Origin: Rhizobium sp. BK418
Lineage (GTDB): Bacteria; Pseudomonadota; Alphaproteobacteria; Rhizobiales; Rhizobiaceae
DNA: 64,000 nucleotides
Assembly: GCF_004341105.1 (NCBI RefSeq)
Contig: NZ_SLZK01000005.1
Span: 124,001-188,000 of the forward strand
Direction: 5' to 3'
Below the pieces are notes generated by a model. It had not been told where the DNA came from. It worked only from the letters and a program-made list of their open reading frames with translations, and ran no database searches. This document shows, one piece after another, positions 35,268 to 44,091 of this stretch (positions are counted from its first letter, which is position 1; the number at the start of each line of letters is the position of its first letter). The translations under genes were made by a program, and so were the position numbers.

Positions 35268-36000
35268 GAGAAGCATAAGGCGCGACAGGCGCCCTATCCT
35301 CATCATTCTTCATCAGGAGCGCTCCAGCCCCGGTCGAGTCGGCCAGCTTCTCATCAAGAAGGGCTACGATCTCGATATTCGCCGCCCGGTACTCGGCGAC
35401 GCCTTGCCCTCTACGCTCGACGGCCATGCAGGCGCAGTGATTTTCGGCGGCCCAATGAGCGCCAACGATCCCGACGAATTCGTTAAGACGGAGATCGACT
35501 GGCTGAAAGTACCGCTCAAGGAAAACCGGCCCTATCTCGGCATCTGCCTCGGCGCACAGATGTTGGCCCGCCAGCTTGGCAGCAAGGTTGCAGCTAATTG
35601 CGATGGGTCGACAGAGATCGGCTGGTACCCGCTGCATCCGACAGAAAGGGGGCGATTGCTGATGCACTGGCCGAAAATGGTCTATCACTTCCACCGCGAG
35701 GGATTTGAACTGCCGCATGGCGCCGAGCTGCTGGCATCCGGCGATGCCTATCCCAATCAGGCTTTCCGCTATGACGACAACGCCTGGGGTCTGCAGTTCC
35801 ATGCGGAACTGACAAGGGTGATGATGCACCGCTGGGTTGTCCACGGGGCGCACCGCTTCATTCTGCCGAATGCGCAGCAGGGGCGCGAGCATCTGGAAGG
35901 CCGGATGCTGTTCGATGCGCCGCTCAGAGCCTGGCTCGACGATTTCCTGGATATCGTCTTCGAAGGCAAGACGGCCGCCGTTACGCCACTTCTCGCATAG
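35254..36000 (+). CDS. Class I glutamine amidotransferase
   Basis: A 248-residue GATase1 protein similar to GuaA-type amidotransferase domains found alone. The nucleophilic Cys is in YLGICLGAQMLARQLG; the catalytic His-x-Glu is in GLQFHAELT. The substrate-binding HFHREGFELP is typical. It is a standalone domain, so its synthase partner, if any, is not next door. ATG 35254 overlaps the terB-like gene. Its last 20 bases overlap the 3' end of the convergent MFS gene. Confidence 0.85.
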   Translation: MTLTERSIRRDRRPILIILHQERSSPGRVGQLLIKKGYDLDIRRPVLGDALPSTLDGHAGAVIFGGPMSANDPDEFVKTEIDWLKVPLKENRPYLGICLGAQMLARQLGSKVAANCDGSTEIGWYPLHPTERGRLLMHWPKMVYHFHREGFELPHGAELLASGDAYPNQAFRYDDNAWGLQFHAELTRVMMHRWVVHGAHRFILPNAQQGREHLEGRMLFDAPLRAWLDDFLDIVFEGKTAAVTPLLA

Positions 36001-37225
36001 GCGCGGCAAGCGTATCGATCTTCCGCAGTTTCGGGAATCCGATTGCCCAGATTGCGGCAACGGCGAGCGTGCCAATCCCACCGATGATGACGGCAGGGAC
36101 GGCGCCAAAAACCGAAGCCATGGTGCCCGCGCGGAATTCCCCGAGCTCGTTGGAAGCGCCGACGAAGACCGTGTTGACCGCGTTGACGCGGCCACGCAGA
36201 TGATCCGGCGTCCAGAGCGCGATCAGGCTTTCACGAACGTAGACGGAGATCATGTCCGCAGCGCCCATGATGGCGAGTGCGGCAATGGAGACTTCGGTAT
36301 TCGTCGACAGGCCGAAGACAATTGTACCGAGGCCAAAGATGGCTACACCGACGAACATGTACATCCCGGCCTTATGCTTCAGCGGATAAGCGGCAAGGAA
36401 AATTGCCATGATGATGGCGCCGACGCCAGGGGCCGATCGCAGCAGGCCGAGGCCCCACGGCCCGAGGGTCAGGATATCGCGCGCAAAGATCGGCATCAGC
36501 GCCGTTGCACCGCCGAGGAGGACGGCGAAGAGGTCGAGTGAAATGGCTCCGAGCACCACCTTCTCCTCTCTTATGTAGCGAAAACCACCGAGGATCATGT
36601 CCCAGTTCTTTGCCTCGCCTGTCGTCTTTTGTGGTGGCTTGGGAATCATGTAGAGCAGGATCGCACCAAGCGCGGAGAAGATGACGGCAACCCAATAGGC
36701 CGTCGAAGCGCTAACACCATAGAGCAGACCGCCGAGCACGGGACCGGTGATGGCCGCCAACTGCCAGGAAGACGAATTCCAGGCGATTGCGTTGGAGAGA
36801 TCCTTTTCCGGCACCAGATTCGGAGCAAGAGACTGCACAGCCGGCGCCATGAAGGCGCGCTCGATGCCGAAGATCAGCAGCACGACGAAGACTGGTATCG
36901 GTGAAAAGCTGCCAGTGATCGTCATCCCCAGGAGCGCCAGCGTGCAGAGCGCACTGACGAGTGAGCAGATCGAAGCGATGGCGCGTCGATTATGCCGATC
37001 GGCCACCGAGCCGGTGACAAGGATCAGCACCAGAGACGGAAGGAACTGCACAAGCCCGATCAGACCAAGATAGATGGCACTACCGGTCTGGTCATACATC
37101 TGCCAGCCCACGGCGACGCTGACGATCTGCTGCGAGAAGGAGAGCAGGAACCGCGCGAAGAAAAAACGCGTGTAGGACGGATGCCGGAACGCGGCAAAAC
37201 GATCTCCAGTGGACGAAAGCGACAT
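35981..37225 (-). CDS. MFS transporter of the MFS_3/EntS type
   Basis: A 414-residue inner-membrane transporter with 12 predicted helices, N-terminus FRHPSYTRFFFARFLLSFSQQIVSVAVGW. The motif A-like VADRHNRRAI lies between helices 2 and 3. Resemblance to the EntS/MFS_3 group points to export of siderophores or drugs, but the substrate is not known. ATG 37225 is chosen. It converges with the glutamine amidotransferase gene with a 20-base overlap, and is divergent from the yggT gene. Confidence 0.85.
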   Translation of the reverse strand: MSLSSTGDRFAAFRHPSYTRFFFARFLLSFSQQIVSVAVGWQMYDQTGSAIYLGLIGLVQFLPSLVLILVTGSVADRHNRRAIASICSLVSALCTLALLGMTITGSFSPIPVFVVLLIFGIERAFMAPAVQSLAPNLVPEKDLSNAIAWNSSSWQLAAITGPVLGGLLYGVSASTAYWVAVIFSALGAILLYMIPKPPQKTTGEAKNWDMILGGFRYIREEKVVLGAISLDLFAVLLGGATALMPIFARDILTLGPWGLGLLRSAPGVGAIIMAIFLAAYPLKHKAGMYMFVGVAIFGLGTIVFGLSTNTEVSIAALAIMGAADMISVYVRESLIALWTPDHLRGRVNAVNTVFVGASNELGEFRAGTMASVFGAVPAVIIGGIGTLAVAAIWAIGFPKLRKIDTLAAPMREVA

Positions 37226-37363
37226 GAAGCTTTTCCGAGGAAACGGGCGCCAAAGCCATGCAAAAGCGGCCGTTAAACATGATTCACCGTGCATCGGCGC
37301 ACAGCACTTGCCCGTTTAGTCGCCAATGTCTACATGTCTGTCAACAACGAATTGGAGCCGGAG

Positions 37364-37666
37364 ATGACAGCCCTATTTCAAACCATCCTTTTGGCATTAA
37401 ATATTTATACTTGGATATTGATCGGAAGCGCCATCTTCTCCTGGCTCTACGCATTCAACGTGATCAACTCCCATAATCAGTTCGTCAACCAGATCGGCAC
37501 GTTCCTCTACAACCTCACCGAACCAGTTCTGCGTCCGATACGCCGCGTTCTTCCTAATCTTGGTGGCATCGATATCTCACCGATTATCGTTCTGCTGATC
37601 ATCTTCTTCATCAGCTCTCTCATCAAGACGACCATAGCGCCGGCTTTCGGCGTCCTCCTTTATTGA
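37364..37666 (+). CDS. YggT family membrane protein
   Basis: A 100-residue inner-membrane protein with two hydrophobic regions (about residues 4-27 and 72-95). The connecting NLTEPVLRPIRRVLPNLGGIDISPI is the YggT hallmark. It is implicated in osmotic stress or septum function in other bacteria. ATG 37364 follows GGAG at good spacing. The stop overlaps the TTG start of the DUF167 gene (TTGA). Confidence 0.9.
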   Translation: MTALFQTILLALNIYTWILIGSAIFSWLYAFNVINSHNQFVNQIGTFLYNLTEPVLRPIRRVLPNLGGIDISPIIVLLIIFFISSLIKTTIAPAFGVLLY

Positions 37667-37974
37667 CCGGCACATGGAAGAAATTTGACGATCATATCCG
37701 GCTCGCTGTCCGCCTGACGCCGAACGGCGGGCGGGATGCCATTGACGGTATCGAATCCGATGGCGAAGGCGGAATGCTGCTAAAGGCGCGCGTGACCGCC
37801 GCTCCGGAAAAGGGAAAAGCCAACAAGGCGCTCATTGCACTCATCGCCAAGTCGCTCGGCATCGCCAAGTCCTCCGTCGAGCTCATCTCTGGCGACACGT
37901 CGCGTAATAAAATCCTCCGGATCGATGGCGACCCGGAGGATTTGATCAGAAAGCTCGAAGCTCTCTCAGCCTGA
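37663..37974 (+). CDS. DUF167 (YggU) family protein
   Basis: A 103-residue protein of the YggU/DUF167 fold: DHIRLAVRLTPNGGRDAIDG at the start, then KARVTAAPEKGKANKALIAL, and the SGDTSRNKILRI motif. Function unknown; it is often next to yggT, as here. The start is TTG at 37663, overlapping the yggT stop; no nearby in-frame ATG gives the family N-terminus. A terminator hairpin overlaps its stop. Confidence 0.9.
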   Translation: MTGTWKKFDDHIRLAVRLTPNGGRDAIDGIESDGEGGMLLKARVTAAPEKGKANKALIALIAKSLGIAKSSVELISGDTSRNKILRIDGDPEDLIRKLEALSA

Positions 37975-37988
37975 AGATCAGGCTTTTT
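37968..37988 (+). terminator. Rho-independent terminator of the yggT-DUF167 unit
   Basis: AGCCTGA / TCAGGCT with a three-base loop and a TTTTT tail. It covers the DUF167 stop and the last codons of the convergent ppa gene, so it lies within coding DNA of ppa. Confidence 0.7.
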
Positions 37989-38514
37989 CCTTCTTGGCCC
38001 GCGCGATCGCTTCCAGGATGAGCGCGCCGGCTTCCTTGGAATCGCCCCAGCCGTAGATCTTCACCCACTTGCCGGGCTCCAGATCCTTGTAGTGCTCGAA
38101 GAAGTGTTCGATCTGCTTCAGCGTGATTTCCGGAAGGTCGGTATAATCCTTGACCTTCTCGTAGCGCAACGTCAGCTTCGGCGACGGGACGGCAATGATC
38201 TTCTCATCCTTGCCCGAATTGTCTTCCATCTTCAGAACGCCGATCGGACGAACGTTGATGACGCAGCCTGGAACGAGCGGGCGGGTGCTGGCGATCAGAA
38301 CGTCGATCGGGTCGCCATCTTCGGAAAGCGTGTGCGGTACGAAGCCGTAGTTACCCGGATAGGTCATCGGTGTGTAGAGGAAACGGTCAACAACCAGCGT
38401 GCCGGCTTCCTTGTCCATTTCATACTTGATCGGATGACCGCCGACCGGCACCTCGACGATAACGTTGACGTCTTCTGGTGGATTCTTACCGATTGAAACG
38501 GCGTCGATGCGCAT
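37978..38514 (-). CDS. ppa: Inorganic pyrophosphatase
   Basis: Soluble family I inorganic pyrophosphatase; hydrolyses PPi to drive biosynthesis. The 178 residues contain the active-site pieces EVPVGGHPIKYEMDKE, YTPMTYPGNYGFVPHTL, and the metal-binding DGDPIDVLI. Convergent with the DUF167 gene, with 3 bases between stops. The upstream region (38515-38662) is A/T-rich (ATTATATATTCTAG reading leftward), which could hold the promoter. Confidence 0.97.
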   Translation of the reverse strand: MRIDAVSIGKNPPEDVNVIVEVPVGGHPIKYEMDKEAGTLVVDRFLYTPMTYPGNYGFVPHTLSEDGDPIDVLIASTRPLVPGCVINVRPIGVLKMEDNSGKDEKIIAVPSPKLTLRYEKVKDYTDLPEITLKQIEHFFEHYKDLEPGKWVKIYGWGDSKEAGALILEAIARAKKEKA

Positions 38515-38662
38515 AGGAAACTCCCGCGAGGTTGAATTGCTCGAAGCCAGTTAATCGGTTTCATCTCGCAACGCAACATGCCTCGCAAGCGATGCTTAAT
38601 ACGCGAGGCGCTAGAATATATAATTTCTCTAATGAAAGATGCAGCACCTTCGGCGCTTGCAA

Positions 38663-39169
38663 TCAGTTCCAAACGAAGCCGATCTTTTTAATCTGCTTAT
38701 GATCGAAATTTTCCATACCTTCGCAGAAATCGATCCCGCCGTGATCACGATAGAAGTTGGCGGCGGTCTCGTTTTCTTCCAGACACCAGACGACCATCCC
38801 GTTGCAGCCAAGCGACTTCAGAAGCCGCCGAGCTTCGCCGAAAAGCAGCTTGCCGAGGCCGATGCCCTGATATTCCGGGCGCAGGTAAAGCTCGTAGATT
38901 TCGCCTTCTTGCGGCAATGCACGGGCGCGATTAAGCCCAAGAGTCGCATAGCCTGCGACCGTTCCTGCGACATCCAGAACGAGCAAGGTCGCAGGACCGC
39001 GTGTCGCCTTGCGCCACCAATTTTCTCCGCGGCGTTCGATCATCTGGGTCAGAGCGCGATGCGGAATGATGCCCGCATAAGTATGCTGCCAGGAAAGCCG
39101 ATGGGCTTCCGAAATGGCTCGGGCATCATGCGGTTCGGCCCGCCGGACATCGATCGACAACGTCTTCAT
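38663..39169 (-). CDS. GNAT family N-acetyltransferase
   Basis: A 168-residue acetyl-CoA-dependent acetyltransferase of the GNAT fold. The acetyl-CoA-binding motif A is YLRPEYQGIGLGKLLFGEA; the C-terminal NETAANFYRDHGG is typical. The acceptor substrate is unknown. ATG 39169 (MKTLSIDVRRAEP) starts the domain. A perfect CtrA-type box lies 99 bases upstream. Confidence 0.85.
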   Translation of the reverse strand: MKTLSIDVRRAEPHDARAISEAHRLSWQHTYAGIIPHRALTQMIERRGENWWRKATRGPATLLVLDVAGTVAGYATLGLNRARALPQEGEIYELYLRPEYQGIGLGKLLFGEARRLLKSLGCNGMVVWCLEENETAANFYRDHGGIDFCEGMENFDHKQIKKIGFVWN

Positions 39170-39267
39170 AACGCTTACTCTGGTCCTGTCGGAGGCGATT
39201 AACCATATGCGGCAGCCGCATCGTGATCGATTGCCCACAGACTTGATATGTGGACGACAGAGAAATT

Positions 39268-39283
39268 TTAACGCTTTTTTAAC
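39268..39283 (-). promoter_or_regulatory. Perfect CtrA-type box upstream of the GNAT gene
   Basis: TTAA-CGCTTTT-TTAAC (16 bases) matches the consensus TTAA-N7-TTAAC on the plus strand and TTAA-N7-TTAA on the minus strand. It lies 99 bases before the GNAT start and 30 bases from the typA terminator. Confidence 0.5.
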
Positions 39284-39312
39284 GATTGTCACAAGCCGGA
39301 ATCGGCGCGGCG

Positions 39313-39346
39313 CACAATAAAAAACCCCGGCGCGAAAGCCGGGGTT
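39313..39346 (-). terminator. Rho-independent terminator of typA
   Basis: Nine-base stem AACCCCGGC / GCCGGGGTT with a six-base loop; leftward it is followed by TTTTATTG. It starts 22 bases past the typA stop. Confidence 0.88.
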
Positions 39347-39368
39347 CTAAACCAGGTATCCAAGGCTC

Positions 39369-41189
39369 TTAGAGAGAGGCCTTCGACTTTTCGAAACGTT
39401 TGCGGTCGTTGGCGTCGAGATACATCTTGCGCAGGCGGATGGACTTCGGCGTCACTTCGACCAGCTCGTCCTCTTGAATCCAGGAGAGAGCCCGTTCCAG
39501 GGTCATGCGGATCGGCGGAGTCAGCTTCACGGCTTCATCCTTGCCGGCAGCACGGATATTGGTCAGCTTCTTGCCCTTCAGCACGTTGACCTCGAGGTCG
39601 TTGTCGCGCGTGTGGATGCCGATAATCATGCCCATATAGACCTTCTCGCCGGCCTCGATAATCATCGGGCCGCGGTCTTCCAGGTTGAACAGTGCATAGG
39701 CAACGGCTTCGCCGGCTTCGTTTGCGAGCAGCACGCCGTTCACACGGCCGCCGATCTCACCCTTGTACGGCTGGTAGCTATGGAACAGGCGATTCATGAT
39801 CGCCGTGCCCCGCGTATCCGTCAGCAGTTCCGACTGGTAGCCGATGAGGCCGCGGGTCGGCGCGTAGAAGACGAGACGAACGCGGTTGCCGCCCGACGGA
39901 CGCAGCTCGACCATTTCGGCCTTTCGCTCGGACATCTTCTGAACGACGACGCCGGAATGTTCTTCATCCACGTCGATCAGGACTTCTTCGATCGGCTCCA
40001 GAAGCTGACCGGCATCATCCTTGTGCATGACGACGCGCGGACGCGAAACAGCAAGCTCGAAGCCTTCACGGCGCATGTTTTCGATGAGAACCGCGAGCTG
40101 AAGTTCGCCGCGGCCGGAGACGAAGAATGAATCCTTGTCAGCGCTTTCTTCGATCTTCAGCGCAACGTTGCCTTCGGCTTCCTTGAACAAACGGTCCCGG
40201 ATGACGCGGCTGGTGACCTTGTCGCCTTCGGTGCCCGCAAGCGGCGAGTCATTGACGATGAAGGACATTGTAACGGTCGGCGGATCGATCGGCTGAGCCT
40301 TCAGCGCTTCGGTGACAGATGGATCGCAGAACGTATCGGCTACGGTGCCCTTCGAGAGGCCGGCGATCGCGACGATATCACCTGCATGGGCCTCTTCGAT
40401 CGGCTGGCGCTCGATACCGCGGAAGGCGAGGATCTTGGAGATACGGCCTTGCTCGATGAGCTTGCCGTCCTGGCCGAGAACCTTGACGGCCTGGTTCGGC
40501 TTGATCGAGCCGGAAGCAATACGGCCGGTGATGATGCGGCCAAGGAAGTTGTTGGCTTCAAGGATCGTGCCGATCATGCGGAACGGGCCTTCTTCGATCT
40601 TCGGCTCGGGCACGTGCTTGACGACGAGGTCGAGCAGGGGTGCGAGGCCTTCATCGGTCGGGCCTGCCGGGTCGAAGTTCATCCAGCCGGCGCGACCGGA
40701 ACCGTAAAGGATCGGGAAGTCGAGCTGTTCGTCGGTTGCGTCGAGAGCGGCAAACAGGTCGAAGACTTCATTGACGACTTCTTCGGCGCGAGCGTCCGGA
40801 CGGTCGATCTTGTTGATTGCAACGATCGGACGAAGGCCAACCTTGAGCGCCTTGCCGACAACGAACTTCGTCTGCGGCATCGGGCCTTCAGCAGCGTCGA
40901 CCAGAACGATCGCGCCGTCCACCATCGAGAGAATGCGCTCGACTTCACCGCCGAAATCGGCGTGGCCGGGCGTGTCGACGATGTTGATGCGCGTGTCTTT
41001 CCACTCGATCGAGGTCGCCTTGGCAAGAATCGTGATGCCGCGCTCTTTTTCGATGTCGTTGGAGTCCATCACGCGCTCCATGACGCGCTGGTTCTCGCGA
41101 AACGAGCCGGACTGCTTCAGAAGCTCGTCGACGAGGGTTGTTTTGCCATGGTCAACGTGCGCGATGATCGCGATGTTGCGAAGTGCCAT
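39369..41189 (-). CDS. typA: Translational GTPase TypA (BipA)
   Basis: Ribosome-binding GTPase acting in 50S assembly and stress adaptation. The 606 residues have G1 AHVDHGKTTLVDELL, G3 DTPGHADFG, G4 NKIDRPDA, and the BipA-specific C-terminal domain (GLIGYQSELLTDTRGTAIMNRLF). Length and motifs match the family. The leader contains a hairpin (41230-41251) about 40 bases upstream of the start codon. A strong terminator follows. Confidence 0.97.
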   Translation of the reverse strand: MALRNIAIIAHVDHGKTTLVDELLKQSGSFRENQRVMERVMDSNDIEKERGITILAKATSIEWKDTRINIVDTPGHADFGGEVERILSMVDGAIVLVDAAEGPMPQTKFVVGKALKVGLRPIVAINKIDRPDARAEEVVNEVFDLFAALDATDEQLDFPILYGSGRAGWMNFDPAGPTDEGLAPLLDLVVKHVPEPKIEEGPFRMIGTILEANNFLGRIITGRIASGSIKPNQAVKVLGQDGKLIEQGRISKILAFRGIERQPIEEAHAGDIVAIAGLSKGTVADTFCDPSVTEALKAQPIDPPTVTMSFIVNDSPLAGTEGDKVTSRVIRDRLFKEAEGNVALKIEESADKDSFFVSGRGELQLAVLIENMRREGFELAVSRPRVVMHKDDAGQLLEPIEEVLIDVDEEHSGVVVQKMSERKAEMVELRPSGGNRVRLVFYAPTRGLIGYQSELLTDTRGTAIMNRLFHSYQPYKGEIGGRVNGVLLANEAGEAVAYALFNLEDRGPMIIEAGEKVYMGMIIGIHTRDNDLEVNVLKGKKLTNIRAAGKDEAVKLTPPIRMTLERALSWIQEDELVEVTPKSIRLRKMYLDANDRKRFEKSKASL

Positions 41190-41229
41190 ATGTCATAATC
41201 TCTGAGGCTGGGGCGCTACGCCAAGTGGA

Positions 41230-41251
41230 CGCGCCATTTATGTGTGGCGCG
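41230..41251. promoter_or_regulatory. Hairpin in the typA leader
   Basis: Perfect seven-base stem CGCGCCA / TGGCGCG with an eight-base loop, 41 bases from the typA start. The neighbouring T7 run lies on the plus strand only, where there is no gene to end. Role unknown. Confidence 0.35.
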
Positions 41252-41348
41252 CTCTTACCGTTTTTTTCGCGATTGCGAAAGGGGGTGGCACGCGAAAGCT
41301 GCGGCGTGGCTGCCACCATGCCGCTTTGCTCTATGTCCTCAAACTGTC

Positions 41349-43439
41349 TTAAGCGTCGCTGCCTGTCAATTCCTCGAAGGTCGCAAGCCCCTTTTTGACG
41401 AGCATCGCATCCGGGCTCGGCAGCTTGCCGCGGAAAGCCTTGTAGGCATCTTCCGGGTCAACGGAGCCGCCGATGGAGTAGATATTGTCGCGAAGCTTCT
41501 TCGCCATTTCGCCGTTGAAGGCGTCGCCCGTCTCTTCGAAGGCGGCAAAGGCATCGGCATCCAGCACTTCCGACCACATGTAGGAATAGTAGCCGGCCGA
41601 ATAGCCGCCAGAGAAGATATGCTGGAAATGCGGCGCTGCGTGGCGCATGACGATCGATTTCGGCATGCCGATCTCCGAGAGCACCTCGGCCTGCACCGCC
41701 ATCGGATCATCCACCTTGTCGCGCGTATGGAAAGCCATGTCGACCAGCGCCGAGGAGGTGAACTCCACCGTGTTGAAGCCGGAATTGAAGGTGCGGGCGG
41801 CAAGCACCTTGTCGAGCAGCGCCTGCGGCATCGGCTCTCCAGTCTCGAAATGCACGGCATATTCCTTAAGGATCGCGGGAACCGTCAGCCAGTGCTCGTA
41901 AAGCTGCGACGGCAGCTCCACGAAATCGCGCGAGACGCCCGTGCCAGACACCGAAGGATAGGTGACATTGGACAGCATGCCATGCAGTGCGTGGCCGAAT
42001 TCATGGAACAACGTGCGCGCATCGTCGAGCGAAAGCAGCGCCGGCTTGCCTTCCGCAGGCTTTGCGAAGTTGCAGACATTGTAGATGATCGGCAGCTCGC
42101 CCTGATGGCCGTTCTTCAGCGCCAGCTTGTGCTGTGACTGGAACGAGCTCATCCAGGCGCCCGAACGTTTCGAGCTGCGGGCGAAGTAATCACCGAGGAA
42201 GAGCCCAACCAGCCTGTCATCCCGGTCGCGGATCTCGAAGACCCGGACATCGGGATGATAGGCGGCAATCCCCTTCTTCTCGACGGCGCGAATGCCGAAC
42301 AACCGGCCGGCGACGTCGAAGCAGGCATCGATGATCTTTTCGAGCTGCAGATAGGGCTTCAGTTCCGCTTCTGAGAAATTGAACCGTTGCGCCCGGATTT
42401 TCTCGGCATAATGGCGCCAGTCCCAAGGCATGACCTCATGGTTCTTGCCCTCGGCCGCGATCAACCCGGCAATATCAGCTTCTTCCTCATGGGCACGCTT
42501 CACCGCCCTAGCCCAGACGGCCCGCAACAAGCCGTTAACGGCTTCGGGCGTCTTTGCCATCGTATTGTCGAGCTTCAATTCCGCAAAATTCTCGTATCCA
42601 AGGAGCTTCGCCACTTCATCGCGCAGGGCAAGCGTCTCACGAATGATCCCGCGGTTATCGGTCTCGCCGGCATTTTCACCACGCGCCACCCAGGCCTTGA
42701 AGGCTTGTTCGCGAAGATCGCGCCTTTCCGAGAAAGTCAGGAAGGGCTCGATGATGGAGCGCGACAGGGTCACAGCATATTTACCGTCCTCGCCACGTTC
42801 ACGGGCAGCCGCCGCCATAGCGTCACGCAGGAAATCGGGAATGCCGCCAAGTTCGTCTTCGCTTGAGAGGATCAGCGACCAGTTTTTCTCGTCCGCGAGT
42901 ACGTTCTGCCCGAAGCTCGTGCTGAGGCCGGCGAGCTTTTCATTGATCGAGGCGAGTTTCTCCTGCTCGGTCTTCGGCAGCTTGGCGCCCGATTTGACAA
43001 AACCTTTCCAGTGTCGCTCCAGCACGCGTGTTTGCTCCACGGTCAGGCCGAGACTCTCCCGCTTCTCCCAGAGCGCATCGATGCGTCTGAAGAGATCGGC
43101 ATTCATGCCGATCTTTGAATAATGCCGCGACATCTTCGGCGAGATCTCCCGCTCCAGCGCCTGAATGACATCGTTGGTGTGGGCACCCGCCCGGTTCCAG
43201 AAGAGAGCGGAAACGCGCGAGAGCGCATCGCCGGCGATTTCGAGCGCCACAACCGTATTGTCGAAGGTCGGCTCTTCCTTACTCCCGGCGATCTCATCGA
43301 TCTCTTTTTCGTGCGAGGCAAGCGCCGCCTCGAAGGCAGCGGCGAAATCATCGTCGGCCACAGCGTCAAAACGCGGCAAACCGTGAAGGCCATTCCAGTT
43401 GACAAGTGCCTGATTAAATTGGGAGGGAGAAGAAGACAT
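41349..43439 (-). CDS. M3 family metallopeptidase (oligopeptidase A / Dcp type)
   Basis: A 696-residue zinc metallopeptidase of the thimet oligopeptidase family, degrading short peptides in the cytoplasm. The metal site is HEFGHALHGML, with the downstream Glu expected in the next helix. There is no signal peptide, so it is probably cytosolic. The first residues MSSSPSQFNQALVNWNGLHGLP are typical of PrlC/Dcp. I cannot distinguish oligopeptidase A from dipeptidyl carboxypeptidase by eye. It lies upstream of typA but is separated from it by a 159-base spacer. Confidence 0.88.
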   Translation of the reverse strand: MSSSPSQFNQALVNWNGLHGLPRFDAVADDDFAAAFEAALASHEKEIDEIAGSKEEPTFDNTVVALEIAGDALSRVSALFWNRAGAHTNDVIQALEREISPKMSRHYSKIGMNADLFRRIDALWEKRESLGLTVEQTRVLERHWKGFVKSGAKLPKTEQEKLASINEKLAGLSTSFGQNVLADEKNWSLILSSEDELGGIPDFLRDAMAAAARERGEDGKYAVTLSRSIIEPFLTFSERRDLREQAFKAWVARGENAGETDNRGIIRETLALRDEVAKLLGYENFAELKLDNTMAKTPEAVNGLLRAVWARAVKRAHEEEADIAGLIAAEGKNHEVMPWDWRHYAEKIRAQRFNFSEAELKPYLQLEKIIDACFDVAGRLFGIRAVEKKGIAAYHPDVRVFEIRDRDDRLVGLFLGDYFARSSKRSGAWMSSFQSQHKLALKNGHQGELPIIYNVCNFAKPAEGKPALLSLDDARTLFHEFGHALHGMLSNVTYPSVSGTGVSRDFVELPSQLYEHWLTVPAILKEYAVHFETGEPMPQALLDKVLAARTFNSGFNTVEFTSSALVDMAFHTRDKVDDPMAVQAEVLSEIGMPKSIVMRHAAPHFQHIFSGGYSAGYYSYMWSEVLDADAFAAFEETGDAFNGEMAKKLRDNIYSIGGSVDPEDAYKAFRGKLPSPDAMLVKKGLATFEELTGSDA

Positions 43440-43565
43440 GTGATAGTCCTTTATGCCGGCAAGTGAATTGATAATATAGGGAGGCGGTCACAGAATTGAT
43501 ATGTGGCTGACTCGGACTTTTGCCCGTCCCGCTAAATCTTGTGGGCAAGAATTGATACATAAAAA

Positions 43566-43581
43566 TTAACCAATCGTTAAC
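43566..43581 (+). promoter_or_regulatory. Perfect CtrA-type box upstream of the orphan gene
   Basis: TTAA-CCAATCG-TTAAC lies 64 bases before the ATG at 43645. Two GANTC sites (43509-43513 and 43591-43595), the CcrM methylation motif, flank it. Binding is inferred. Confidence 0.55.
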
Positions 43582-43644
43582 GATTGACGCGAATCGGCCC
43601 GGGACGCTACTTTCCCCTTGATCTTCAGGTAAGAGGACATGCGC

Positions 43645-44091
43645 ATGGAAATTTTTTCCCTGCGGTCTTCTCAGAGTTTGCTATTCAAAAATAATACGAA
43701 CAATAACGCAAAAAGTTCGAAGACCGCTGATATTACCGTCGAGCCCAAGCCGACCGTCGCCCAGGGCTCGTTCCAGATCGAAGATTTTGATAACCGCCAG
43801 GCGATCGATTTCACAGCCGTGAGTGCGGGTGAATTGCGCAGCTATGCGCGCCAAAGGCTCGACAGCGGCTTGATCGACCAGAATACATTTGCCGCAATAT
43901 CCGAGCCGTTGCCCATGCATGCTATCGATCCACGCGGCAACGTCATTGATCTGTCTAATGTCACTGATGGCACAAGCTTCAACTTCCTGGATTATTACAA
44001 GAACCAGCTTCAGATAGCCATGTCGATTGGCGATCCGAATGAGGTTCAGACGCTGAAATCGGTCGTCGGTTTCCTTGTCAGCGAGGCCTGA
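43645..44091 (+). CDS. Hypothetical protein with CtrA-like promoter
   Basis: I do not recognise this family. The 148-residue product is soluble, without signal peptide or membrane helix. Residues 1-30 are polar and Asn/Ser-rich (NNTNNNAKSSK), likely flexible. The rest appears folded, with a helix in LRSYARQRLDSGLI and a hydrophobic C-terminal helix TLKSVVGFLVSEA. ATG 43645 is preferred over 43639 because AGAGG is eight bases before it. Its stop TGA abuts the stop of the convergent LysE gene (TGATCA). The upstream CtrA box suggests cell-cycle or motility control. Confidence 0.8.
   Translation: MEIFSLRSSQSLLFKNNTNNNAKSSKTADITVEPKPTVAQGSFQIEDFDNRQAIDFTAVSAGELRSYARQRLDSGLIDQNTFAAISEPLPMHAIDPRGNVIDLSNVTDGTSFNFLDYYKNQLQIAMSIGDPNEVQTLKSVVGFLVSEA

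Noticed and set aside
35981..36000. Frame error at the overlap of the amidotransferase and MFS genes
   Set aside because: Both genes end normally with intact C-termini; short tail-to-tail overlap is common.
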